This document shows, in pieces, positions 1 to 8,314 of a stretch of DNA of 64,000 bases. Each line of letters starts with the position of its first letter. Within the stretch, counting starts at the first letter, position 1. The notes under the pieces are model-generated. The model had not been told where the DNA came from. It ran no database searches and worked only from the letters and a program-made list of their open reading frames with translations. Source of the stretch: Streptomyces pyxinae (GTDB taxonomy: Bacteria; Actinomycetota; Actinomycetes; Streptomycetales; Streptomycetaceae); assembly GCF_024756275.1 (NCBI RefSeq), contig NZ_JANUGQ010000004.1, forward strand, positions 186,001 to 250,000, written 5' to 3'. The translations under genes were made by a program, and so were the position numbers.

Positions 1-49
1 CGACTCCCTGGAGCGCAAACTCGCCGATCTGGAGCAGCAGTTCGGCTGA
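1..49 (+). CDS. C-terminal end of an unidentified protein (5' truncated)
   Basis: The window opens inside a reading frame that ends in TGA at 47-49. The visible tail reads DSLERKLADLEQQFG, a charged amphipathic heptad-like stretch typical of a coiled-coil end. Too little is present to name the family. It is followed by two strong stem-loops, which fits the end of a transcription unit converging on the minus-strand gene at 270-1253. Confidence 0.55.
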   Translation, partial: DSLERKLADLEQQFG

Positions 50-128
50 GCCGACCGGTCCTCGCGCCACGGCGCCGCCGGGCCGGACAGCAGGAGCGAC
101 CGCCCACCCCGGACGGCGGGTAGCGCCC

Positions 129-163
129 GGCGCGGACGGCCGGAAGCGGCGGCCGTCCGCGCC
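129..163. terminator. Stem-loop between convergent genes (first of two)
   Basis: The arms at 129-141 and 151-163 are perfectly complementary over 13 bp, with a 9-nt loop. There is no U-tract, as is usual for actinobacterial terminators. It lies between two genes that converge. Confidence 0.6.
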
Positions 164-188
164 ACCTGCTCCCGCCGCTCCCCCTATC

Positions 189-225
189 GCCCGTGCCCCG
201 GTCTCCGCCCGACCGGGGCACGGGC
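189..225. terminator. Stem-loop between convergent genes (second of two)
   Basis: The arms at 189-203 and 211-225 form a perfect 15-bp stem with a 7-nt loop. Together with the hairpin at 129-163 it makes a tandem bidirectional terminator. Confidence 0.6.
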
Positions 226-269
226 TCGTCCGCCGGCCGCCGGAGCCGTACCGACGCACCCGCTCGCCG

Positions 270-1253
270 TCAGCCGGCCGGCTCCAGCCGTACCGCGTCC
301 GGGCACGGCCCTTCCTCCGGCTTCGACCCTTCCGCCACCGCCGGCAGCGGCTCGCCCGTGAACCCGGTGATCGCGGACTCGTCGCTGTACAGCACATTGC
401 CGGAGGAGCACTGGCGCGGGCGGTCGGGAAGCCGCCAGACGGAGAGCGCGGCATGGGTGCCGGTGTGGTCGAAGGTGGCGCCGGAGACGGTGTTCCGGTT
501 GCTGAAGTCCGTGACACGCACCGGGTCGCCGCTGACCCGGGCGAAGGTGGTGGTGCCGGTCACCCGGTTGTCGTTGCTCTCCAGCGCCAGATAGACGCCG
601 TGCATACAGCCGCCGCACTCGCCGTTGACCAGATCGAGGAAGGCGTTGTTCTGGATCAGCGTGTGATCCGCGTAGTTGAGGTGGACGGCGCCGAACCCGC
701 TGGCGGGGCCGCCGATCTCCTTGAAGACATTGCCCCGGATGGTGGCCCCGGTGATCCGCTTGCCCGGCCCGGTGCCGGTGCCGCGCAGCATGATGCCGCC
801 AATGGTGTAGCGCAGCACGGTGAAGCCGGTGAAGGAGAGCCGGGTCTCGGTGGGCATGACCTTCAGCCAGTACTCTGCCGTCCGCCCGCCGTCGAACACC
901 GGCCGCCCGGTGCCGGGTTCGGCCGCGAAGTCGATGCTCCGCGCCCCGGTGGGGTGCAGCTGCTGCTGCGGCAGCCGGTAGGTGCCGCCCCGGAAGAGCA
1001 CGGTCACGGCGCCGGTCGCGCCGCGCTTCGCGACGACCCGCTCCACCCCGGCGATGTCGGCCACCGGGGCACTCTTGGTCCCGTCGCCCTCGTTCCGGCC
1101 GTCGGGGCTCACATGGACGGTCGCGTCCACGGCCGGGGCGGCGGCGCCCCGGCCGCTCCCGGCCGCCGTCCGTACCGGCGCACTCGCCGCCGGGGCCACC
1201 AGCCCGCCCACGAGCAGACCGGCCACCATCGCCACCAACCCGGTTCTCCGCAT
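270..1253 (-). CDS. Secreted right-handed beta-helix-like protein
   Basis: A 327-residue protein that starts with a clear signal peptide (MRRTGLVAMVAGLLVGG, then an Ala-rich cleavage region). The ATG at 1253 follows GGGAGG; the frame extends further upstream but only the internal start gives a normal signal peptide. The mature part has FRGGTYRLPQQQL followed by repeated short strand-turn segments rich in G, N and T (for example ITGATIRGNVF and HTLIQNNAF), the look of a pectate-lyase-like parallel beta-helix. Two close Cys (GECGGC) could form a disulfide. No catalytic residues can be assigned; a polysaccharide-binding or lyase role is only a family-level guess. Confidence 0.7.
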   Translation of the reverse strand: MRRTGLVAMVAGLLVGGLVAPAASAPVRTAAGSGRGAAAPAVDATVHVSPDGRNEGDGTKSAPVADIAGVERVVAKRGATGAVTVLFRGGTYRLPQQQLHPTGARSIDFAAEPGTGRPVFDGGRTAEYWLKVMPTETRLSFTGFTVLRYTIGGIMLRGTGTGPGKRITGATIRGNVFKEIGGPASGFGAVHLNYADHTLIQNNAFLDLVNGECGGCMHGVYLALESNDNRVTGTTTFARVSGDPVRVTDFSNRNTVSGATFDHTGTHAALSVWRLPDRPRQCSSGNVLYSDESAITGFTGEPLPAVAEGSKPEEGPCPDAVRLEPAG

Positions 1254-1383
1254 ACCTCGTTCGCCTCCCGAGACTCCGCTTCGCCGGACGGGCACACGTG
1301 TCGCGCCCGCCCGCCGAAGATCTTCTGTACATCGACTCTCGGTCATCGGAGGCGCCGGTTCAATCCCTTTCGCGGCCGGATGA

Positions 1384-2340
1384 TCATCCGTTGGCGCCAC
1401 CGGGCCCCGGTCCCTCCCCCGAGGTTCCGGCCAGCGCGGCGAGCAGCCAGTCGTGGGCCGCGCCCGGCGTCGGCTCGGCCGGGCCGGAGTCCGGGGCGGT
1501 CAGCTCGGCCACCAGGTCCCAGTAGCGGTCGATCCGGGGGTCGGCGGCCAGTCGCCGGCCGAGCAGCCGGCGGAAGGCGGGTATGTCCCGGACACCGCCC
1601 GCCCGGGCGTAGGCGGAGACGAAGCCGTCGAGCGCCTCGCCCGCCACCGGCGGCCGCCCGGCGCGCAGTTCGGGGGCGGCGAGGTCGTACGCCTCACGCA
1701 GCCCGGCGTAGAGCACGGCCGGCCGGACCCCCGCGTCCGGCCGGTGGGCGGCGGGCTGATGGGGAGCGGCACCGGCCCGGCAGTCGCCGGAGACCAGGGC
1801 GTGCAGCCGGGCGAAGGCCAGGACCCGGGACGGGTTCGGTTCCGCGGGCGGCTCGGGTACCGCCGCGTCCACCACGGCCGCGAGCAGCGGGGCCGGCAGC
1901 CGCGCCGGGCCCAGCCAGCGCCGCCAGAAGCGGGCCAGTGCCGTGGTGTCCGGCGGCATGGCGACGGCTCCGATCAGCCGCAGCCGGTCGGCGCGCTCCT
2001 CCGGCCCGCAGCCCTGGAGCGACCGGAGCGCCGCCTCCCGCCAGCGCAGGGCGGCCAGCCGGGTGCCGAGGTCGCTCAGCCGCTCCGCGACCAGGTCCTC
2101 CAGGTCGTCCTCGCGGTCGAGCACCCGCTCCACGTCCGGCACCGGCAGGTCCAGGCTCCGCAGCGAGCGGATCAACCGCAGCCGGTCCAGCGCCCCGGGA
2201 CCGTATCTGCGGTGGCCGCCCGAACTGCGGCCCGCCGCGGGAAGCAGCCCCCGGTCCGAGTAGAAGCGGACCGTCTTGACGGTGACGCCCGCCCGCGCGG
2301 CCAGTTCCCCGATGCTCCAGAAGCCGTCGGCGCTCACCAC
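1384..2340 (-). CDS. MerR-family transcriptional regulator
   Basis: A 318-residue protein whose N-terminus (WSIGELAARAGVTVKTVRFY, then GLLPAAGR and GHRRYG) is the standard MerR winged-helix DNA-binding domain. A leucine-rich dimerisation helix follows (residues about 80-120). The rest is a long effector domain without the Cys pattern of metal sensors, so a drug-like or organic ligand is more likely. The start is GTG-GTG, preceded by GGGAGG that sits inside the divergent operator. It is transcribed away from the hydrolase at 2451, which it most likely controls through the dyad at 2343-2364; autoregulation is implied because its own leader overlaps that dyad. Confidence 0.9.
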   Translation of the reverse strand: MVSADGFWSIGELAARAGVTVKTVRFYSDRGLLPAAGRSSGGHRRYGPGALDRLRLIRSLRSLDLPVPDVERVLDREDDLEDLVAERLSDLGTRLAALRWREAALRSLQGCGPEERADRLRLIGAVAMPPDTTALARFWRRWLGPARLPAPLLAAVVDAAVPEPPAEPNPSRVLAFARLHALVSGDCRAGAAPHQPAAHRPDAGVRPAVLYAGLREAYDLAAPELRAGRPPVAGEALDGFVSAYARAGGVRDIPAFRRLLGRRLAADPRIDRYWDLVAELTAPDSGPAEPTPGAAHDWLLAALAGTSGEGPGPGGANG

Positions 2341-2371
2341 TTGAACCTCCCTCAGGGGGAGTTCCTACCGT
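2341..2371 (+). promoter_or_regulatory. MerR-type promoter and operator of the hydrolase gene
   Basis: A -35 box TTGAAC (2341-2346) and a -10 box TACCGT (2366-2371) are separated by 19 bp, the over-long spacer that MerR activators untwist. An imperfect dyad GAAC-N14-GTTC (2343-2364, with CCC/GGG inner matches) fills the spacer. It lies between the divergent merR-like and hydrolase genes. Confidence 0.75.
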
Positions 2372-2450
2372 AACGGCGGACGTGACCGGCCGGAGGGGCC
2401 GGGGTGGCGACCGCCGCCGTGGCGGCCGTGCGTCCGGGAGGAGTCCGGGG

Positions 2451-4247
2451 ATGACAAGAGACACGACGAGCAAGACGAGCAAGACGAACGCGGCGGACAC
2501 GGCCGACACGCCGGACACACCGGTCGCGACGGGCACCACAGGGACGACGGGGACGGCAGGGGCAACAGGGACCGGGACAGCAGGGGCAGCAGGGACAGCA
2601 GGGACAGCAGGGACAGCGAGAACGGTGGACACAGCGGACGGGACCGGGGCGACGGACACGGCCGGCACGGCGGTGCCGACGGCCCGGCCGACGACGGCGT
2701 TCGTCCTGGTGGCGGGGGCGCATACCGGGAGCTGGGTGTGGGACGAGGTGGCCGGGGCGCTGCGGCGGGCGGGCGCGGAGGCGTACCCCGCCCCGCTCAC
2801 CGGTCTGGAGGACGGCCGCCCGGCCGCCGTCCCGCCCGGCGTGGATCTGGAGACGCACATCGCGGAGCTGACCGGCCTGATCGACCGGACCGGAGCGGCG
2901 GAGCTGGTGCTCGTCGGCCATGGCTACGGCCTCCTGCCGGTGCTGGGCGCGGCCGGCCGGCGGCCGGGCCGGGTCGCCCGGATCGTTCATCTGGACACCG
3001 GGGTGGCGGAAGACGGTGATACGGCGCTGACGCTGCTGCCCGCCCTGGCGGAGCCGGCCGGCCGGGGGCCCTGGGTGGCGCCACCGGCTCGCGGTGACTG
3101 GCACCGGCTGGGCAGCACCGCCGGGCTCTCCCCGGCCGGCCTGGACCGGCTGGCCGGGCGCGCCGTGGCACAGCCGGCGGCCACGCTGACCGCCCCGCTC
3201 CGGCTGCCGGAGGCGGTCGCGGCGGTGCCGCGGAGCGGGGTGCTCTGCACGGGCAACGGCTCCACCCTCGCCCGGGTCGAGGAGCTGGTGGCCCTGGGCG
3301 ACCCCCGGCTGCGGTCGCTCGCCGGCCCCCGGACCGGCTTCTTCGAACTGGACACCGGCCACTGGCCGATGCTCTCCGCGCCCGGCGAGCTGGCCCGGGT
3401 GCTGCTGGCGGCGGCGGCCGGCGAGGGCCGGCGGATCTCCCCGTCGGCGGCCGGAATCCCCGCTCGGCTGCGGCCGTTCCCGCTGAGTCCCGTGGAGCGG
3501 CCCCGGGACCGGATCGGGCGGGTGGACCTCTATGCCCCGGACGCCGACGGGCCCCGGCCGGCGGTGGTGTTCGTGCACGGCGGACCGGTGCCGGCCCGGG
3601 TGCGGCCGACACCACGGGACTGGCCGCTCTTCACCGGCTATGCCCGGTACGCGGCCGAGCGCGGGGTGGTGGGTGTGACGGTGGACCACCGGCTGCACGG
3701 GACCGGGGAGTACGAGCGGGCCGCCGGCGATGTGGCCGAGGCGGTGGAGGTGATCCGGGCGGACCACCGGGTGGACGGGGACCGGGTGGCGCTCTGGTTC
3801 TTCTCCGCCGGCGGGCTGCTGGCCGCGGACTGGCTGGCCGCCCCGCCGCCGTGGCTGCGCTGTCTGGCGGCGAGCTATCCGGTGCTGGCGCCGCTGCCCG
3901 GCTGGGGCGCGACCGGTGACCGGTTCCGCCCGGCGGCGGCGGTACGCGGGGCGGGGCGGCTGCCCCTGGTGCTGACCCGGGTGGGCCGGGAGAGTCCGGA
4001 GATCGCGGCGACGGTCACGGAGTTCCTGGCGGTGGCCGAGGAGTGCGGGGCGCGGGTGGAGGTGGTGGACGTACCGCACGGGCGCCACGCCTTCGAGACG
4101 CTGGACGTACCGGATCACGCCGCTGAGGTCCTGGGGGCGCTGGACCGGGCGATGGGGCTGGTGGTCGGCCTACTCCGCCCGGCGCGGGCGGCCGCCCCCG
4201 GGCCCGGCGGACGCCCGGACCGGGCCTCCCGAGGTCGGCCCCGCTGA
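2451..4247 (+). CDS. Tandem alpha/beta-hydrolase with an inactive-looking first domain
   Basis: A 598-residue protein. The ATG at 2451 is chosen because GGGAGGAG lies about 9 nt upstream. Residues 1-80 are a Thr/Gly/Ala low-complexity tail. Residues about 82-325 are one alpha/beta-hydrolase fold (FVLVAGAHTGSW oxyanion strand; His304 in DTGHW), but the nucleophile elbow reads GHGYG, with Gly158 where Ser is expected. Residues about 360-575 are a second fold (VVFVHGG; Ser452 in FFSAGG; His in PHGRHAF) that keeps its Ser and His. The two halves look like fused hydrolases, one catalytic and one possibly only binding or structural. The substrate is unknown. Expression is probably switched by the divergent MerR protein. 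Confidence 0.8.
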   Translation: MTRDTTSKTSKTNAADTADTPDTPVATGTTGTTGTAGATGTGTAGAAGTAGTAGTARTVDTADGTGATDTAGTAVPTARPTTAFVLVAGAHTGSWVWDEVAGALRRAGAEAYPAPLTGLEDGRPAAVPPGVDLETHIAELTGLIDRTGAAELVLVGHGYGLLPVLGAAGRRPGRVARIVHLDTGVAEDGDTALTLLPALAEPAGRGPWVAPPARGDWHRLGSTAGLSPAGLDRLAGRAVAQPAATLTAPLRLPEAVAAVPRSGVLCTGNGSTLARVEELVALGDPRLRSLAGPRTGFFELDTGHWPMLSAPGELARVLLAAAAGEGRRISPSAAGIPARLRPFPLSPVERPRDRIGRVDLYAPDADGPRPAVVFVHGGPVPARVRPTPRDWPLFTGYARYAAERGVVGVTVDHRLHGTGEYERAAGDVAEAVEVIRADHRVDGDRVALWFFSAGGLLAADWLAAPPPWLRCLAASYPVLAPLPGWGATGDRFRPAAAVRGAGRLPLVLTRVGRESPEIAATVTEFLAVAEECGARVEVVDVPHGRHAFETLDVPDHAAEVLGALDRAMGLVVGLLRPARAAAPGPGGRPDRASRGRPR

Positions 4248-4340
4248 GCACGGCCCGAGCGAGGAGCCGGCCGGCCACCTCGCCGGGGCCGCGCATGACC
4301 GGGACCGCTCAATGACCGCTCATCGTCGCTCGTGGTCGGA

Positions 4341-4367
4341 GAGACACCCCCTAGGAGCAGGTGTCTC
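4341..4367. terminator. Stem-loop between convergent genes
   Basis: The arms GAGACACC (4341-4348) and GGTGTCTC (4360-4367) are perfect complements with an 11-nt loop. It overlaps the stop codon of the ATPase gene and separates it from the hydrolase gene. Confidence 0.5.
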
Positions 4368-4902
4368 CCGCGTCGCTCGTGCCGGTGCGGCCGGCGGCCG
4401 AGCCGTTGGAACCGGCCGGGCCGCCGTCGCCTCCCGGAGACAGCTCGAACCACACCACCTTGCCCACGCCGTGGCCGCGCACCCCCCAGGCGTCGGCGAG
4501 GCCGTCCACCAGCACCAGGCCGCGGCCGTGGGTGCCGTCGTCGACCGAGGGGCGGTGCGGGGTCGGCGGCGCGGCGAGGAAGTCCCGTACCTCCACGCGT
4601 AAACCGGCCGGGCCGAGGGTCGCCGTGACGACCGCGCCGCGCTCGGTGTGGATCAGCGCGTTGGTCACCAGCTCGCTGGTGAGCAGCTCCGCGACGTCGG
4701 CCGACCCGGGGCCGCCCCAGTGGCGCAGCAGTTCCCGCAGATCCTGGCGGATCTCCCGGACGGCCTTGAGATCGGCGGGGCCCACCTGGCGGTGCCAGCG
4801 CGCGAGTGGCCCCTGCTCCGGTCCGTCCGCCCCCTGCCCGGTCGCGCGCGGTCCGCGCTCGCCCGGGGCCGGCCCGGCCGCCCCTGCCTGACGCCCACTC
4901 AT
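4351..4902 (-). CDS. ATP-binding protein, anti-sigma-factor-like (HATPase_c_2)
   Basis: A 183-residue protein with the compact GHKL ATPase fold of SpoIIAB/RsbW relatives: the N-box ELVTNALIHT (about residue 85) and the G-box DDGTHGRGLVLVDGLAD (about residue 125). There is no sensor or histidine-phosphoacceptor domain. Such small stand-alone proteins are very common in Streptomyces and usually bind sigma or anti-anti-sigma factors; no partner gene is adjacent, so the target cannot be named. ATG at 4902 is chosen over an upstream in-frame start because homologues have a short disordered N-terminus. The C-terminal 25 residues are Gly/Ser-rich. Confidence 0.85.
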   Translation of the reverse strand: MSGRQAGAAGPAPGERGPRATGQGADGPEQGPLARWHRQVGPADLKAVREIRQDLRELLRHWGGPGSADVAELLTSELVTNALIHTERGAVVTATLGPAGLRVEVRDFLAAPPTPHRPSVDDGTHGRGLVLVDGLADAWGVRGHGVGKVVWFELSPGGDGGPAGSNGSAAGRTGTSDAGDTCS

Positions 4903-5161
4903 AACCCCCACCCGCACGTCATCGGCCCTTTCCGCTCGAACATGCTCACGGGATGCATGCCCGGGCCCACCGTGTGTCACGCATCGGTCACGGCGGAGCA
5001 CGGGGGGCGCATGGGCGTAAGCCGCGCGAACCGGTCGCGCCGTGCGCGGGGTCCCGGGCCGGGCCCCCGCGCCGGATGTGCGGGGTGCCGGGCGGCCCTG
5101 ACCCCGCGCCGGGGGTTCGGGGACGATTCAGGGGCGGGGACGGCTCGGGTGCGGGGACGGC

Positions 5162-6904
5162 TCAGGGGCGGGGGACGTTCCGCAGGTTGGAGCGGGCCAT
5201 CTGGAGCATCTTGCCGACGCCGCCGTCCAGGACGACCTTGCTGGCCGAGAGGGCGAAGCCGGTGACCATGTCGGCCTTGATCTTCGGCGGGATGGAGAGC
5301 GCGTTGGGATCGGTGACCACGTCGACCAGCGCGGGACCCTTGTGCCGGAAGGCGTCCTTGAGGGCGCCCGCCAGTTCCTTGGGCTTCTCCACCCGCACTC
5401 CGTAGGCGCCGGCCGCGCGGGCGATGGCGGCGAAGTCCGGGTTGTGGTTGGCGGTGCCGTGCGCGGGCAGTCCGGCCACCATCATCTCCAACTCCACCAT
5501 GCCCAGCGAGGAGTTGTTGAACAGCACGATCTTCACCGGCAGATCCTGCTGGACGAGGGTGAGGAAGTCGCCCATCAGCATGGTGAATCCGCCGTCGCCG
5601 GACATCGAGACGACCTGCCGCTTGCGGTCGGTGAGCTGGGCGCCGATCGCCTGCGGCAGCGCGTTGGCCATCGAGCCGTGGCTGAACGAACCGATGATCC
5701 GGCGCTTGCCGTTGGGGGTGATGTACCGGGCCGACCAGACGTTGCACATACCGGTGTCCACGGTGAACACGGCGTCGTCGTCGGCCATCTCGTCCAGCAC
5801 CGAGGCGACGTACTCGGGGTGGATCGGGGTGTGCTTCTCCACCTTGCGGGTGTACGCCTTGACGACCCCTTCGAGCGCGTCGGCGTGCTTCTTCAGCATC
5901 TTGTCGAGGAAGGCGCGGCTCTTCTTCTCCCGGACCCGCGGGGTGACACAGCGCAGGGTCTCGCGCGCGTCGCCCCAGATCGCCAGGTCCAGCTTGGAGC
6001 GCCGGCCGAGGTGCTCGGGCCGCACATCCACCTGGACGATCTTGACGTCGTCGGGGAGGAAGGCGTTGTACGGGAAGTCGGTGCCGAGCAGGATCAGCAG
6101 ATCGCACTCGTGGGTGGCCTCGTAGGCGGCGCCGTAGCCGAGCAGCCCGCTCATCCCCACGTCGTACGGATTGTCGTACTGGATCCACTCCTTGCCGCGC
6201 AGCGCGTGGCCGACCGGGGCCTTGACCCGCTCGGCGAACTCCATCACCTCCGCGTGCGCGCCCGCCGTGCCGCTGCCGCAGAACAGGGTGACCTTGCGGG
6301 CGTCGTCGATCATCCGCACCAGCGCGTCGATCTCGTCGTCGCCGGGGCGGACCGTCGGCCGGGAGGTGACCAGGGCGTGTTCGGTGGCCTTCTCCGGAGC
6401 GGGCTTGGCGGCGATGTCCCCGGGGAGGGTGACCACCGAGACGCCCCGTCGGCCGACCGCGTGCTGGATGGCGGTCTGGAGCAGCCGGGGCATCTGCTCC
6501 GGGCTGGAGATCATCTCGTTGTAGTGGCTGCACTCCTGGAAGAGCCGGTCGGGGTGGGTCTCCTGGAAGTAGCCCGAGCCGATCTCGCTGGTGGGGATGT
6601 GCGAGGCGAGGGCCAGCACCGGCGCCATCGAGCGGTGGGCGTCGTAGAGGCCGTTGATCAGATGGAGGTTGCCGGGCCCGCAGGAGCCGGCACACGCGGC
6701 CAGCTTCCCGGTGATCTGCGCCTCGGCGCCCGCCGCGAACGCGGCGGCCTCCTCGTGCCGGACGTGCACCCAGTCGATGCCGGCGGTGCGGCGGACCGCG
6801 TCCACCACCGGGTTGAGGCTGTCTCCCACGACCCCGTACAGCCGCTGCACACCGGCCCGGCCGAGGATCTCGACGAATTGTTCCGCGACGTTCTGCTTTG
6901 CCAT
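5162..6904 (-). CDS. poxB: Thiamine-pyrophosphate-dependent pyruvate oxidase/dehydrogenase (PoxB type)
   Basis: A 580-residue protein with three domains in the usual TPP-enzyme order. The N-terminal Pyr domain has the activating Glu (VHVRHEEAAAF), the middle domain has the FAD/nucleotide-type fold, and the C-terminal PP domain has the GDG-N motif (MSGDGGFTMLMGD, then LFNNSSLGM). The family decarboxylates pyruvate to acetate and CO2, passing electrons to the membrane quinone pool. ATG at 6904 has AGGA just upstream; a longer frame exists but lacks a better ribosome site. The gene stands alone, divergent from the regulator at 7158. Acetolactate-synthase-like relatives are an alternative, but the length and motif set favour PoxB. 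Confidence 0.9.
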   Translation of the reverse strand: MAKQNVAEQFVEILGRAGVQRLYGVVGDSLNPVVDAVRRTAGIDWVHVRHEEAAAFAAGAEAQITGKLAACAGSCGPGNLHLINGLYDAHRSMAPVLALASHIPTSEIGSGYFQETHPDRLFQECSHYNEMISSPEQMPRLLQTAIQHAVGRRGVSVVTLPGDIAAKPAPEKATEHALVTSRPTVRPGDDEIDALVRMIDDARKVTLFCGSGTAGAHAEVMEFAERVKAPVGHALRGKEWIQYDNPYDVGMSGLLGYGAAYEATHECDLLILLGTDFPYNAFLPDDVKIVQVDVRPEHLGRRSKLDLAIWGDARETLRCVTPRVREKKSRAFLDKMLKKHADALEGVVKAYTRKVEKHTPIHPEYVASVLDEMADDDAVFTVDTGMCNVWSARYITPNGKRRIIGSFSHGSMANALPQAIGAQLTDRKRQVVSMSGDGGFTMLMGDFLTLVQQDLPVKIVLFNNSSLGMVELEMMVAGLPAHGTANHNPDFAAIARAAGAYGVRVEKPKELAGALKDAFRHKGPALVDVVTDPNALSIPPKIKADMVTGFALSASKVVLDGGVGKMLQMARSNLRNVPRP

Positions 6905-7157
6905 GATTCCTATCAAGTCATGTCGGGCGTCGTTACGCCTCCCGGATGGCCACCCCCGTACGATCATCGGCGTACCCCGTCATCCCGGCCCGCATGTCCG
7001 GCACCCGTCCGGCGCCCTCCGGAACCCGGGCTTGGCGGAGCGGCGGGTGATACGGGGATGATGGCCGGCGTCGGGTGCGCGCCGTGGCCCGTTTCCACCG
7101 CGGCGCCCGGGAGCGACGGCGTCCGGCGGGGGTCCGGGGCGGAGGGGTGAGGGCACG

Positions 7158-8138
7158 ATGCTGACCGCGATTGGTCTCGACGAACACCAGGAGTCCGCCT
7201 ACCGGGCCCTGGTCGCGCTCGGCGCGGCCGAGGTGGCGGACCTGGCGCACCGGCTGGCGCTGCCGGAACCGGACACCGAACGGGCGCTGCGGCGACTGGA
7301 GTCCCAGGGGCTGGCCGCCCAGTCGTCGGCGCGGACCGGGCGCTGGGTGGCCGCGCCGCCCGGGGTGGCGCTGGGCGCGCTGCTGACCCAGCAGCGGCAC
7401 GAGCTCGAACGGGCGGAGCTGGCGGCGGCGCTGCTGGCCCAGGAGTACCGGGCCGAGGCGGTGGAGCCCGCGGTGCACGACCTGGTGGAGGTGGTGACCG
7501 GGCGCAGCGCGGTGGCGCACCGGTTCCGCCAGCTCCAGCTGGGCGCGGCGCGGGAGGTGTGCGCGCTGGTCACCGGGGAGCCGCTGGCGGTGAGCGCCGC
7601 CGAGAACGAGGCGGAGGAGCGGGCGGCGGCCCGGGGGGTGGCGTACCGGGTGGTGGTCGAGCGGGAGGTGCTGGCGCTGCCCGGCGGGGTGCGGGAGCTG
7701 TCGGTGGCGCTGGGGCGCGGGGAGCGGGTGCGGGCGACCGAGCGGGTGCCGACCAAGCTGGTGGTGGCCGACCGGTCGCTGGCCATGGTCCCGCTCACCG
7801 GGCGGGGCGCCGAGCCGGCCGCCGTGATGGTGCACGGGAGCGGGCTGCTGGAGTCGCTGACCGGGCTCTTCGAGGCGGTCTGGCGGGAGGCGCTGCCGCT
7901 GCGGCTGGGCACCGGCGGCCGGGTGCTGGAGGGCCCGGCGCCCGGCCCGGACGGCACGGACCTGGAGATCCTCTCCCTGCTGCTGGCCGGGATGACGGAC
8001 GCCAGTGTGGCCAAGCAGCTGGAGCTGGGGCTGCGCACGGTGCAGCGCCGGGTGCGGGGGCTGATGGAGCTGGCGGGGGTGACCACCCGGTTGCAACTCG
8101 GCTGGCACGCGTACGAACGCGGCTGGGTCGCCCGGTAG
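7158..8138 (+). CDS. TrmB/LuxR hybrid helix-turn-helix regulator
   Basis: A 326-residue protein. Residues 1-75 resemble a TrmB winged helix (LDEHQESAYRALVALG, with a second helix AEVADLAHRLAL). The C-terminus (residues about 265-320, DLEILSLLLAGMTDASVAKQ, then LGLRTVQRRVRGLME) is a LuxR/GerE-type HTH. The middle 180 residues form an effector or PLD-like domain. This double-HTH arrangement is a frequent orphan regulator class in Streptomyces. It is divergent from poxB across 253 bp, which makes poxB a possible target, but no operator could be recognised. Confidence 0.85.
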   Translation: MLTAIGLDEHQESAYRALVALGAAEVADLAHRLALPEPDTERALRRLESQGLAAQSSARTGRWVAAPPGVALGALLTQQRHELERAELAAALLAQEYRAEAVEPAVHDLVEVVTGRSAVAHRFRQLQLGAAREVCALVTGEPLAVSAAENEAEERAAARGVAYRVVVEREVLALPGGVRELSVALGRGERVRATERVPTKLVVADRSLAMVPLTGRGAEPAAVMVHGSGLLESLTGLFEAVWREALPLRLGTGGRVLEGPAPGPDGTDLEILSLLLAGMTDASVAKQLELGLRTVQRRVRGLMELAGVTTRLQLGWHAYERGWVAR

Positions 8139-8235
8139 ACCGTACCGGCGGTGGGCCGGTGTGCCGTACGTACGGCCTCCGATAGGTACGGCCTCCGGTA
8201 GGTACGCCCCCGTACGGCGGACCGGCCGGGCGGCC

Positions 8236-8258
8236 GTGCCGGGGGCCGTACCCGGCAC
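8236..8258. terminator. Stem-loop between convergent genes
   Basis: The arms GTGCCGGG and CCCGGCAC are perfect 8-bp complements with a 7-nt loop. It lies between the stop codons of the TrmB/LuxR regulator (8138) and the methyltransferase (8315). Just upstream, near 8167-8205, a short GTACGGCCTCC direct repeat is also visible. Confidence 0.45.
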
Positions 8259-8314
8259 CGGACACGGGCCGCGCGGCCGGCCGGTCCGTGCCCGGGCCAC
8301 CGGGCCGCCGGGGC

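Noticed and set aside
5342..7150. A 602-codon plus-strand open frame across poxB, rich in His, Val and Gly
   Set aside because: It is the antisense of poxB; the composition is typical of a high-GC shadow frame, and poxB itself has all its motifs.
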